Translations under genes and position numbers: made by a program
The notes under the pieces: model-generated
Database searches by the model: none
What the model was told of the DNA's origin: nothing
Seen by the model: the letters and a program-made list of their open reading frames with translations, nothing else
Assembly (NCBI GenBank): GCA_002722175.1
Contig: PBKU01000056.1
Span: 1-40,021 of the forward strand
Reading direction: 5' to 3'
DNA from: Magnetovibrio sp.
Lineage (GTDB): Bacteria > Pseudomonadota > Alphaproteobacteria > Rhodospirillales > Casp-alpha2
Length of the DNA stretch: 40,021 bases
Shown here: piece after piece, positions 8,427-17,473 of the stretch
Layout of the letters: each line of letters starts with the position of its first letter
How positions within the stretch are numbered: the stretch's first letter is position 1

Positions 8427-9066
8427 GAACTCAGTTAACCAAAGAAATCTTAAATTTCGCCGTGGCTTGGTGCTGGTACTTTCATCACCATCTGGTGCTG
8501 GGAAGTCAACCATTTCAAAAGGTTTAATTCAAAGAAATTCTGACGTTTCATTATCAGTCTCAGTGACAACGCGACCTCGCCGGCCAAATGAAATAGATGG
8601 GGTAGACTATATTTTTAAGACTATTACAGAATTTCAGCTAATGGTTGATCGCGAAGAGTTTCTAGAACACGCTACAGTTTTTGGGCATCACTATGGAACA
8701 CCTAAACATCCAACAGGTATGCTGCTTGACGATGGAAAGGATGTGATATTTGATGTAGATTGGCAAGGGTCACAGCAACTCCGCCAAAATCTTTCAGAAG
8801 ACTTAGTTAGTGTTTTTATTTTACCTCCTTCAATTGGGGAGTTGGAAAAGCGCCTCTCCTCTAGAGCACAGGATTCAGAAGAAGTTGTAAAAAAACGAAT
8901 GGGTAAAGCATCATCTGAGATGAGTCACTGGCCAGAGTATGATTATATAATAATTAATGAAAATGTTAGTGAAAGCATCGACCAAGCCGAGTCTATTTTG
9001 ATCGCAGAGCGTTTGCATAGGAAAAGGCAGACAGGGCTTCATGAATTTGTAAAGGGTTTAGTGTGA
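8416..9066 (+). CDS. gmk: Guanylate kinase
   Basis: Guanylate kinase phosphorylates GMP to GDP with ATP. The P-loop is SPSGAGKST (residues 24-32 from the ATG at 8416), followed by the GMP-binding region SVTTRPRRPNEIDGVDYIF and the acidic FDVDWQGSQQLR segment; the lid and VVKKRM arginine region are also present. Length is 216 residues, normal. Upstream in-frame TTG and GTG codons inside yicC give longer forms; the ATG overlapping yicC by 11 bases is the simplest choice, although its ribosome site is weak. It ends the plus-strand run and converges with rsmA. Confidence 0.95.
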   Translation: MLNRNSVNQRNLKFRRGLVLVLSSPSGAGKSTISKGLIQRNSDVSLSVSVTTRPRRPNEIDGVDYIFKTITEFQLMVDREEFLEHATVFGHHYGTPKHPTGMLLDDGKDVIFDVDWQGSQQLRQNLSEDLVSVFILPPSIGELEKRLSSRAQDSEEVVKKRMGKASSEMSHWPEYDYIIINENVSESIDQAESILIAERLHRKRQTGLHEFVKGLV

Positions 9067-9136
9067 ATAATTTTTTCTGTATGTATTTTTGTTGATAGAA
9101 TTCACCTTGCTAATCCGAAGAGAGCTAAATACCTTA

Positions 9137-9976
9137 TCAAAAAGTTTTGCTCAATAGATGCGCTAGCTTGCCAAACTGGTCTACCGTTAGGGCTTCAGCC
9201 CGCAATCTAGGGTCAATATTGACTTTTGATGTATCAAGTCCAATGCTTTTTAAGCTGCTTTTTAACATTTTTCTACGTTGTCCAAAGGCAAGTTTTGTAA
9301 CAGTTTCCAAATCCTCTAATTTTATTAAGGCCCGTTTTGTGGAATGTGGTGTAAGGTTAATTACAGATGACTGGACCGTTGGCTGGGGTTTAAAAGCTTT
9401 TTTATCAACGTTAAATTCTAATTTAACTTTACAGCACCATTGTGCAATTATTGAGAGGCGACCATAAGATTTTCCCGAGGTAGAAATTAATCGATTTGCT
9501 ACTTCTTTTTGGAACATAAGCGTGAAATTCTTAAAAAAAGAGACTTCGTGCAGCCATTTGACTAGCAAAATTGTTGATATGTTGTAAGGAAGATTTGAGA
9601 CAACTTTACATGGAGGCGTTAAGAAGCTGTTGATTTTGAACTTAAGAGCATCGGCTTCAATTACTCTCAAACGCCCATTAGATAAATGCACTAAATCTTC
9701 TAGTGCAGCTACGCAGCGAGGATCACGTTCTACAGCTACAATTTTACGTGCGCCAGCCCCGAGGAGCGCACGAGTTAATCCACCAGGACCTGGCCCAATC
9801 TCTAGGATATCATAATCTTGAAGATTTCCAGCAACTCTAGCAATTCGTTTTGTAAGGTTGAGGTCATGCAGAAAATGCTGACCTAGCGAAGGTTTTGTAT
9901 CAAGCTTGTAGGCACTAATAATTTCTCGCAATGGAGGTAGGTTATCAATAGCTTCGGTAAATAATTTATTTTTCAC
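9137..9976 (-). CDS. rsmA: 16S rRNA (adenine1518-N6/adenine1519-N6)-dimethyltransferase
   Basis: RsmA (KsgA) dimethylates two adjacent adenines in helix 45 of 16S rRNA late in 30S assembly. The product has the SAM-binding motif LEIGPGPGGLT (about residues 58-68), the acidic AVERDPR after strand 2, and the NLPYNIS catalytic motif (about 128-134). Target recognition is seen in the KPSLGQHFLHD N-terminus. I prefer the GTG at 9976 (279 residues, normal length); a longer TTG form reaching 10015 would overlap pdxA by 50 bases and adds a leader not typical of the family. The GTG overlaps the pdxA stop by 11 bases. Last gene of the lptF operon. Confidence 0.93.
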   Translation of the reverse strand: MKNKLFTEAIDNLPPLREIISAYKLDTKPSLGQHFLHDLNLTKRIARVAGNLQDYDILEIGPGPGGLTRALLGAGARKIVAVERDPRCVAALEDLVHLSNGRLRVIEADALKFKINSFLTPPCKVVSNLPYNISTILLVKWLHEVSFFKNFTLMFQKEVANRLISTSGKSYGRLSIIAQWCCKVKLEFNVDKKAFKPQPTVQSSVINLTPHSTKRALIKLEDLETVTKLAFGQRRKMLKSSLKSIGLDTSKVNIDPRLRAEALTVDQFGKLAHLLSKTF

Positions 9977-10976
9977 TGGATGTATTTCTATAGTGAGAAA
10001 TAAGTCGGCCTGCAAGTTTGATTGCGCTCACCATACTATCAGCCCTTGCTGTGCCATTTTTTGCTATATTTAGTGCTGTTCCATGGTCAGGAGAGCTTCG
10101 CACAAACGACAGACCAAGTGTAACGTTAACGGTATTGTATGGGTCAAGGGCCTTAACTGGGATTAGCGCTTGATCATGGTACATACATATAGCTACGTCA
10201 TAAATTTTCCGGATATCTGGGAGAAAAAGTGCATCAGGAGAAACAGGTCCAAAAATATTAATTCCTAATTTTTGGAGTTCCTCAATAGCAGGTACAATGA
10301 TGTCCATTTCTTCATTGCCGAAATGCCCTCCTTCACCTGCATGAGGGTTTAACCCTGCTATAGCAAAGCAAGGCTTTTTTATGCCAAATAACGTTGATAG
10401 TTTTTCGTTTACAATACTTACTTTTTCTACGATTGCTGCAGTCGTAAGTACTTCTAGAACCCTTTTGTAAGATATATGGATTGTAATAGGAACGACGCTA
10501 AGGGCAGGTGATGTTAACATCATTACAGGAAGTGAACATTCGTCTAGACTGGCAATAAATTCGGTATGTCCAGGGAACTTGAATCCTGTTTTATACAAAA
10601 TATCCTTATGAATAGGACTGGTTACCATGCCAGAAGCTTGACCAGATTTAATCAGCCTGACAGCTTTCTTAATTGTATACACGATCAATTCACTATTTGA
10701 CATATCTACTTTCCCAAGGTCACCTGATACGTTTTCTTCAATATCAAGAACGGGAAACCCATCTGAAAATACTGTATCTGTTTCATTTGGGGAAGAAATT
10801 CCATATACAGGTGTGTCTATTTTCAGCCGCCTTGCAATGGATTGGTAGTGTTTAACAGGGCCAATTGCAAAAAATGGAAGTGAAGATTTTCGGCATTGAG
10901 GCCATGCTTTCAAGCTAACTTCTGGACCAATTCCGGCGGGTTCTCCTAAGGTCAGTGCAAGTGGTGCTAAGTTCAT
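9966..10976 (-). CDS. pdxA: 4-hydroxythreonine-4-phosphate dehydrogenase
   Basis: PdxA oxidises 4-phosphohydroxy-L-threonine in the DXP-dependent pathway to pyridoxal 5'-phosphate. The 336-residue product shows the family marks in order: LTLGEPAGIGPEV at the N-terminus, SPIHKD (120-124), GHTEFIA (136-142), and the metal ligands His167, His212 (GLNPHAGEGG) and His267 (MYHDQALIP). The C-terminal VRSSPDHGTALNIAG-like stretch is present with a Lys for the final Gly. It is sandwiched between surA and rsmA, a widespread proteobacterial arrangement, 36 bases after surA. Confidence 0.96.
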   Translation of the reverse strand: MNLAPLALTLGEPAGIGPEVSLKAWPQCRKSSLPFFAIGPVKHYQSIARRLKIDTPVYGISSPNETDTVFSDGFPVLDIEENVSGDLGKVDMSNSELIVYTIKKAVRLIKSGQASGMVTSPIHKDILYKTGFKFPGHTEFIASLDECSLPVMMLTSPALSVVPITIHISYKRVLEVLTTAAIVEKVSIVNEKLSTLFGIKKPCFAIAGLNPHAGEGGHFGNEEMDIIVPAIEELQKLGINIFGPVSPDALFLPDIRKIYDVAICMYHDQALIPVKALDPYNTVNVTLGLSFVRSSPDHGTALNIAKNGTARADSMVSAIKLAGRLISHYRNTSSEK

Positions 10977-11012
10977 CAGTAGTTGCTCAAAATGTTTGTT
11001 GCAGAATTATTT

Positions 11013-12374
11013 TCAAATTCTAATATCAATAAAAGCGCTTCTCCGAAGATCTCTAAGGTGCTTCTGGGCTGATCTTAAAAGGCGTTTTTCAAAAAGTTTG
11101 TTCCGAATAGCTTCACGATATCTTGTTTCAGGATCAAGGTTATTTGACGTCTTGCGGTTGCATACCATTGCTACTAAGAGGCCATTCTTTACAAGAATAG
11201 GTTGACTGGGTGTTGAATCTGCTAAATTAGATATTAGAGAACGTAATTTTGAAGCGAGTCTCTCTTCATTTATTGGTCCTAAGGGACCATGTTGCGAGAG
11301 CTTATTATTTTTAGCTGTTTTCTCCATAGCCGCACAGGAGCGGATATTACGAGTTTTTTCTCTAATTCCATTTCTAACTGTCTTGATCAGTTCGGACGAA
11401 GTGTTTCTAGGTATAGGAAAAAGCATTTGATAGAGGCTAACGATAGAAGAGCTCTTAGTTCGTTCATCTAAACGACCCCGGGTAACCCGTTTTTTTCTAA
11501 GGAGTATAATCTTGTAACCGCCAACTACTTTGGTTAAGTTTGATATATGTCCTGGTTTGAGCGAAGATAGTAATTGTGCCAACGGCTTCTCCACATGATT
11601 TAATCTAACCCAACCAAGATCACCCCCTACTGCAGCCGAAGCACTTTGTGAAAAGTTTCGCGCAATAGCGCGAAAAGGGGCGCCATTACGGATTTCATTT
11701 AAAAGGCGAAGTCCTTGAGCTGTAACACTGGTTTCTTTACTCTTATCTGCGGAGGCCAAAAATATTTCTGAAACTAAGAACTCAGGTTTTCCTTTATTCT
11801 TTTCAATATCAGTTATGACATCATCGATTTCTTGATCGGTAACCGTGTGTTTTGGACCAAAAAAACGTTGAACTAATTTAATCCATGCTATGTCAGTTTC
11901 TACTTTTTCTTCAACAGTAGCTTTACCCAAGCCTATGTTTTTGAGATGTCTCTCAAGCATACCCGAAGAGATTTTATGTTCTTTTTCGAATTGCACCATT
12001 CTGGCCTCTAGTTCTTTTTGGCTGACCTCAATTTCTGCGCGTTTAGCCTCAGACCGTTTTATTGATTCATCAATCAAATTACGAAGTACTATTGGGCCAA
12101 AGTATTTTCTTGATTTAGTTGAGTCTGGAATATTAGATAATCGCAAAAACAGGGTTAGGCGTGATTCTAGGTCATAAACAGAGATAGCATCATCGTTGAC
12201 GATAGCGGCAATGCGAAGGGAATCCTGAGCTAATCCAACTCCCGTTCCAAGTTGCAGTACTGTTAGGGAAAAAATCATCGCTGCAGCAGAGAATTTTGGC
12301 CAACAAGGGAGCCAAAAAAAATTTTTGAAAAAACTATTAACTAATTTTGCATATAAACTAGAAGCAAAAATCAT
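11013..12374 (-). CDS. surA: Periplasmic chaperone / peptidyl-prolyl isomerase SurA
   Basis: SurA escorts unfolded outer-membrane proteins through the periplasm to the BAM complex. The 453-residue product begins with a long n-region and hydrophobic stretch ending near GVGLAQDS (about residue 50), probably a Sec signal. The SurA N-domain follows (RIAAIVNDDAISVYDLESRL), then one clear parvulin domain at about 195-300 (VSEIFLAS, SAAVGGDLGWVRLNHVEKPLA). A second, degenerate parvulin-like segment follows (YQMLFPIP, then HGPLGPINEERL). It lies next to lptD, one of SurA's main known clients. The long signal leaves the exact start open; an internal Met33 is possible but lacks a basic n-region. Confidence 0.92.
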   Translation of the reverse strand: MIFASSLYAKLVNSFFKNFFWLPCWPKFSAAAMIFSLTVLQLGTGVGLAQDSLRIAAIVNDDAISVYDLESRLTLFLRLSNIPDSTKSRKYFGPIVLRNLIDESIKRSEAKRAEIEVSQKELEARMVQFEKEHKISSGMLERHLKNIGLGKATVEEKVETDIAWIKLVQRFFGPKHTVTDQEIDDVITDIEKNKGKPEFLVSEIFLASADKSKETSVTAQGLRLLNEIRNGAPFRAIARNFSQSASAAVGGDLGWVRLNHVEKPLAQLLSSLKPGHISNLTKVVGGYKIILLRKKRVTRGRLDERTKSSSIVSLYQMLFPIPRNTSSELIKTVRNGIREKTRNIRSCAAMEKTAKNNKLSQHGPLGPINEERLASKLRSLISNLADSTPSQPILVKNGLLVAMVCNRKTSNNLDPETRYREAIRNKLFEKRLLRSAQKHLRDLRRSAFIDIRI

Positions 12375-12386
12375 TAGAACGCCTTA

Positions 12387-15014
12387 TTATCTATTTTCCC
12401 GATCACTTAGGGTTTTTAATATCACATTGAAAGCAATCGTGTCCTCAGGTTCAATATCACGATCTTCAAAAAAAGAACGGTTCCCATTAATTCTTAATTT
12501 GACGCATTCGTTTTCATATTCCACTCCGAGCCCAAGAGAACGAAGCTCTTTTTGTCGGATATCTTGCCTTGCATGCAGGTCTGCACTCCAATTTTCTGTT
12601 ATCTGTGATGAAACATTCCCTGATATCTCTTCCCTCCCAGAGAACTCGCTGCCTTCTAATTGGTCTAGAAAAATATAGTTAGAAGAAATCATTAAAGCCG
12701 GAACACCAGCTGTGACTTTAAGCTCGTTATGTTGCGGCGATAAGTTGTCTGGAGAAAACCTGGTCCGATAAAATAGACTGATATTCTTTCCAGGAGAAAT
12801 TTGGACTCGGCTAACAATATCTGAAAAATTTTCTTCCAAACCACTTCCCACACCAAAAGTTGAGTCATCTTGCTCCCTGTATGATTGGCCTATTAAGAAG
12901 GAGGCGCTTCCACCTGTCCGCCCATAAATGCCCCATTTCGCGCCGTAACTAAAACGGACACCTCCCTCAACTCTGTCAATGCCTGTGAAACGATTAGCGC
13001 TAAATAAGTTGGTATCATCAAATTCAACCTCTTCGCTATCTTCGTTAGGAATATCGGGTGGATTCCCTCCATTCGGACTCCACATTGCCGCAAAAATAGG
13101 TTCTAATATTTGGCTCGCGCGCTTTCCCTCAAGTACTAATGGGAATCTTCCCTCTAACGTTGTACGGGGGAACATTCTATAATCGAGAGAACTGTATTTT
13201 GTACCATCGTCACGGAGGTAGTCTTGGCTATGGTAGAAGTCCGCATCTACAGCAATACTGTATTTGTAGATATCCCCATAAGAACCTTGAATTGGTCGGT
13301 TCCAGGTGGGCCGAAAAGATAAACGTTGTAGATCTGCGCCGTGGTCTCGGTAAAGATTCAGCATATTTATATCAAAAGTGGAGTATCCACCAAATTGATC
13401 CATATCGCCAACATGGTGGTAATTAATTAAAGGTAATATCAGAGGTATAGTTCCAGGGTCAGTGGCAGCCGTTTGATCCTGAAATAAGTAGCCGTTTGCG
13501 CTAAAATAGCTCTTATCTGAAATACCTTCTGTGAACACATGACTGACAAGAGAGTTTGACGCGGCCCCACCGTACCGGCTTAAATAATTATCTGACGTTT
13601 GAATTCTGTAGCGTCTTAAATAAGTGTCATCGGTGCTTCTTTGAATATGAGCTCCCCATTTCCAGTTTTTATTAACTATAAACTCTTTACGAGCATCTAA
13701 ATTAGCCCGGATACTTTCTTGACTGTCGCCTAGGACCATACTTACATTTGAATCCAATGTGCTTTTTTCGTCGCGATCCCGATATTCACCAATGAAGCCA
13801 GACCCTTCATTTGAGGTGATTATCGGGGTAATTGTGGCATCTTCATATGGGCTGATCGCCCAGAAAAATGGTGATTTTACAACAAAACCCAGCTTGCTCG
13901 TAGAATTAAAGGTTGGGAATAAAAAACCGGTTTTGCGTTTTACTGTTGGGTCTGGATGGAGAAAAAAGGGTGTATAGAGAACAGGGACACCTGAGACTTC
14001 AAGCCAAGCATTCCGGTATTCTATTGTTTGTTCTTTTTGGTCATGAATAATTCTGACAGCTTTAATTTGCCAAAGTGGTGACATTGATGGATCATCAGGA
14101 CACAAATTACAAGGTGAATAAATACCCTTTTCCATTTCTAAAATACGACCTCCACTTCGTCTCGCGCCAACTGCTGCGAGGCGAGAACGGTCTTTAAATA
14201 AAATTCCAATATTTTCTATGATGCCATTTTTGAGATCCCCCGTGACCTCTGTATAGTCTGCAAAAACACGATGTCCACTCGGGTCATCAAATACAACGTT
14301 GCCCGAGGCGGTAACTATTCCTGTTTTCTGGTTATAGCTAACTACATCTGCAGAAAGTTTCTGATTTTCCTTGTTAAGTTTTACGCGCCCTCGGGCAGTC
14401 ACAATACCTAATTCTTTGTCATGACTTAATTCATCAGCAGAAAAATCAACGGCGTTTGGGTCGCTTCTTTCTGGGGGTAAATTAAATTCTATCTTCTTTA
14501 TCTGTTTGGGCTGCTTTTCAAGCTGGATATTTTGATTTGGAGCTTTGGTTGGACGTGATTGTATTTTTTGTCCTAGCAATAGGCCCAGAGGTTTTGTTTT
14601 TGAAGCTCCATAAAGTGCAGGCACAGGTTTTGATGGCTGCAAAAAAATACTTTTTTTACTAAACGGGCTGAAAAAAGGCCGAGTCTTTTGTAGATGAGAG
14701 TTATTATTTTTTTGCTGCTTATCAATCAATAGTACGCCTAAGGGTTTACTTGTATGGAAGCTTCGAACAGGGAATAAAGTGGGGTTGGCCCTTGGGGCAA
14801 GAGGTTGTTTCTGGATATTAGCTAGAGATTTCGTTGCGGGTTCAAATTTTTCCGATGGCGATTTTGAAATACCTGCAGTATTCGAGAACGGGATTATGAG
14901 TATTCCAAGAGGTGGTGTTTTCTTTATAGCAGCTATGCCTTTGACCGAAAGAAACACGTTGGTCAAAGCAGCAAGAACCAAAAAACTAATAAAAAAATTA
15001 AATTTTTTATTCAT
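12387..15014 (-). CDS. lptD: LPS-assembly outer membrane protein LptD
   Basis: LptD is the outer-membrane beta-barrel that inserts lipopolysaccharide into the outer leaflet. The ATG at 15014 follows AAGAGG and starts a clear Sec signal (MNKKFNFFISFLVLAAL, cleavage near 28); the open frame runs further up into lptG but that part is not signal-like. Of 875 residues, about 29-180 form a Lys/Pro/Ser/Gln-rich linker containing three PLGxLL-like motifs, 188-300 the OstA/LptA-like beta-jellyroll, and the rest the barrel. Cysteines CNLC after YSP in the middle and one near the C-terminus (NECVKL) could form the inter-domain disulfides known for LptD. It starts 5 bases after lptG ends. Confidence 0.94.
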   Translation of the reverse strand: MNKKFNFFISFLVLAALTNVFLSVKGIAAIKKTPPLGILIIPFSNTAGISKSPSEKFEPATKSLANIQKQPLAPRANPTLFPVRSFHTSKPLGVLLIDKQQKNNNSHLQKTRPFFSPFSKKSIFLQPSKPVPALYGASKTKPLGLLLGQKIQSRPTKAPNQNIQLEKQPKQIKKIEFNLPPERSDPNAVDFSADELSHDKELGIVTARGRVKLNKENQKLSADVVSYNQKTGIVTASGNVVFDDPSGHRVFADYTEVTGDLKNGIIENIGILFKDRSRLAAVGARRSGGRILEMEKGIYSPCNLCPDDPSMSPLWQIKAVRIIHDQKEQTIEYRNAWLEVSGVPVLYTPFFLHPDPTVKRKTGFLFPTFNSTSKLGFVVKSPFFWAISPYEDATITPIITSNEGSGFIGEYRDRDEKSTLDSNVSMVLGDSQESIRANLDARKEFIVNKNWKWGAHIQRSTDDTYLRRYRIQTSDNYLSRYGGAASNSLVSHVFTEGISDKSYFSANGYLFQDQTAATDPGTIPLILPLINYHHVGDMDQFGGYSTFDINMLNLYRDHGADLQRLSFRPTWNRPIQGSYGDIYKYSIAVDADFYHSQDYLRDDGTKYSSLDYRMFPRTTLEGRFPLVLEGKRASQILEPIFAAMWSPNGGNPPDIPNEDSEEVEFDDTNLFSANRFTGIDRVEGGVRFSYGAKWGIYGRTGGSASFLIGQSYREQDDSTFGVGSGLEENFSDIVSRVQISPGKNISLFYRTRFSPDNLSPQHNELKVTAGVPALMISSNYIFLDQLEGSEFSGREEISGNVSSQITENWSADLHARQDIRQKELRSLGLGVEYENECVKLRINGNRSFFEDRDIEPEDTIAFNVILKTLSDRENR

Positions 15015-15019
15015 ACCTC

Positions 15020-16120
15020 TTATCCATCCTCTAAATGGAGGAGCATGGCAAGTCCTAATAACATTGCAATGCCTGAAGGCGCCCATGCAGCAAGGGTTGG
15101 AGGTATTTTTTCTGAGAGACCTAACGCAAAGACAACATCAGAAAAGAAATACAATAAAAACCCTGTTAGTATTCCCCCAGCCGTGACAAAGGCGGCACCT
15201 CTTTTGTTGGATTGTCGTAGGGTAAATGTCGCGGAAATAAGTACCATTGCGCACATTAGAAGCGGGGAGGAAAGTAGACTATGCCATTGAAGGCGGTGCC
15301 GGACTGCTGAGAACCCAGTTTTTTCTAATGCCTCAATGAATTTAGGTAGAGACCAAAATGACATAGTCTCGGGGGTAGAGAAGCTATCTTGTATTTTGTC
15401 CAAGGTTAAATCCGTTTCTAACCAATATTCATTTTCATAGTGGGGTGGATGTTCAGGTTTAAGGATCCAAACGTCCCGCATATGCCAAAAATTGTCTTCA
15501 AGCGTTGCAGATCTAGCGTCAATTCGACCATGGAAGTTATCTAGACCTTCGTACAGGAATACGGTTATGTTAAAAAGTTCAACATCATTGTTTTGTTGAA
15601 CAATTTGCTCAGAATGCACCACTGATTGTCCTCTCTGACCCATCTGGCGAAGCCAGAGTCCAGATGGCGATAAAGCAAGTGCTTGGGTTTGGCCTTTTAT
15701 TCTTAATGCTTCCAGTCTTTCATATCGCGAGAGCATGGTTGATGCGATAGGGTTTAAAACTGACATTTGTAAGATTCCGAGTACGACTGAAAGTAGTAGC
15801 ACAGGAAGTAGAAATTGCCAGGCAGAAACTCCTGCTGCACGTGTAACAGCTAATTCCTGTGTGCGTGTTAGTCTCCAAAAGGCAGCCATCCCTCCAAAAA
15901 GTACGGCGAAGGGAGATGTTTCTTGACCCATATGGGGTAATTTTAAAAAAGCCATCTCTAGAATCATTCCAAACGTGATATCAGGTTGAAGAGCCGTTCG
16001 TCTAAGTAGCTCAATACAATCGAAAAGCAAGATTAGAAGCAAGAACAAGGATAACAGACTAAAAAAACTAAATAGAAAATGTCGTCCAATGTATATTGAC
16101 AATATTGCTGACAGTCGCAT
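15020..16120 (-). CDS. lptG: LPS export ABC transporter permease LptG
   Basis: LptG pairs with LptF as the membrane half of the LptB2FG transporter, which extracts LPS from the inner membrane. The 366-residue product has the YjgP/YjgQ layout: three membrane segments in the first 120 residues (one starting FLFSFFSLLSLFLLLILL), a periplasmic jellyroll domain at about 140-260, then three C-terminal helices. The cytoplasmic coupling region RTQELAVTRAAGVS (near 85-98) is typical. It is called LptG because it is second of the pair and directly precedes lptD; its C-terminus ends in HLEDG. The gap to lptF is 33 bases. The LptB ATPase is not in this window. Confidence 0.92.
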   Translation of the reverse strand: MRLSAILSIYIGRHFLFSFFSLLSLFLLLILLFDCIELLRRTALQPDITFGMILEMAFLKLPHMGQETSPFAVLFGGMAAFWRLTRTQELAVTRAAGVSAWQFLLPVLLLSVVLGILQMSVLNPIASTMLSRYERLEALRIKGQTQALALSPSGLWLRQMGQRGQSVVHSEQIVQQNNDVELFNITVFLYEGLDNFHGRIDARSATLEDNFWHMRDVWILKPEHPPHYENEYWLETDLTLDKIQDSFSTPETMSFWSLPKFIEALEKTGFSAVRHRLQWHSLLSSPLLMCAMVLISATFTLRQSNKRGAAFVTAGGILTGFLLYFFSDVVFALGLSEKIPPTLAAWAPSGIAMLLGLAMLLHLEDG

Positions 16121-16153
16121 TTGTGTTTTCTTTCGGTCTATTATAGAAAAATA

Positions 16154-17251
16154 TTATGAGGCGGTTACGCGCTGCCTTCGCGGCGAGTGAAGGGTTAAGT
16201 AAGCCCCAAGTACAATAGGAATTACAGCGTTAACATAAAGGGTGGGAATAAATTCTAGCTTCTTCGAAATAAAGTTTTCTAGCCCTAGTTGGCCTAATTG
16301 GAAAAATGTCATGCAAAATATAGCAATTACTACTCGATTAGTTTGATTCCAACGATCAAAATGTCCTGAGATGAGACAGGCTAGTGCTATTAAAGTAAAA
16401 CCGATACCAAATAAAGGTGCAGTAAGGCGTTTGTGTAATTCAGTAACATATTTGCCATGGTCTTTTGGGCTAATATCACGTTCTGGGTCTAGATTCCACA
16501 ATTCTAAAAATGATCTCTCTCTGGGCTCACGAAATCGTTGTTCTTTTGATTCACGCGACCATTCCATATCTAGTATATATCGATCAAAATAGAGAATAGA
16601 TAATTTCTTTGTTTTCGGGTCTACTGTTTGACGACTCCCTTTATATAGCACTACGCGAGCAGAATCAGTCGTTTCGACTAAAGCACCCCGCTCTGCCATA
16701 TAAGTAGACTGGTCTATGCTATCATGGGTAAGTACACCAAGTAATTCACCGTCTTTGCTATGCTCACGAACATAAACAGTGAAACGTGATGAAATACTAT
16801 TAAATGTCCCCTCTCTCAAGAGTATGTGTGAATAGTTGTTGCGCAAATCCCACTGCAATTCTCTAAATACTTGATAAGAGTATGGCAAAAGGTACAAATT
16901 GAGGATATATCCTGCAACAGCTATTCCTATCGCTACTATTAATGCGGGCTTAGCTAACGATAATTGATTTAACCCTGCTGAACGCATTACTAATATTTCG
17001 CGGTCATTGATTGTTTTTGCGTAGACAAAAAGAACTACAAAAAAGGTTGATATCGGCAAAATTATCACTAAGAAATTAGGCAAAAGAAGTAGTGTCAAAT
17101 AAGCAAAGTTGGACGCTGATACACCTCTATTAACGATCATTTCCACAAATCTGAGTGACTGTGACAACCAAATGATTGCTGTAAGCCCTGATGCTACAAA
17201 GACCGTACTCACCAGCAGTTGCCGCACCAAATATTTGGTAAAGCTATTCAT
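16154..17251 (-). CDS. lptF: LPS export ABC transporter permease LptF
   Basis: LptF is the other permease half of LptB2FG. The 365-residue product has three N-terminal membrane segments (IIWLSQSLRFVEMIVNRG follows the first), the coupling region DREILVMRSAGLNQ near 110-123, a periplasmic domain with the SRFTVYVREHS stretch characteristic of LptF, and three C-terminal helices. It is the first gene of lptF-lptG-lptD-surA-pdxA-rsmA. The 222 bases before it should contain the operon promoter; I could not pick a convincing one. A basic ELHKRLTAP segment precedes helix four. Confidence 0.92.
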   Translation of the reverse strand: MNSFTKYLVRQLLVSTVFVASGLTAIIWLSQSLRFVEMIVNRGVSASNFAYLTLLLLPNFLVIILPISTFFVVLFVYAKTINDREILVMRSAGLNQLSLAKPALIVAIGIAVAGYILNLYLLPYSYQVFRELQWDLRNNYSHILLREGTFNSISSRFTVYVREHSKDGELLGVLTHDSIDQSTYMAERGALVETTDSARVVLYKGSRQTVDPKTKKLSILYFDRYILDMEWSRESKEQRFREPRERSFLELWNLDPERDISPKDHGKYVTELHKRLTAPLFGIGFTLIALACLISGHFDRWNQTNRVVIAIFCMTFFQLGQLGLENFISKKLEFIPTLYVNAVIPIVLGAYLTLHSPRRQRVTAS

Positions 17252-17473
17252 TCTATAAAGCCTAACTGTCTGTTTGGATGCAAAATGGGGGAAGATTATT
17301 GGAAAATCAATATTTTTCAGCTAACCAGAGACTGTCTTGTGTTTTATTTTTATCCTATTTTGGCTAGTTTTCAGTAATATTCCACGTGAATTTCACCACT
17401 GATCTACAATGTTTTCCCTGGAAGACTTCTAGTTGGTGCTCAGTTCAAAAAATGTATTGGCATTTTTGTAAAA

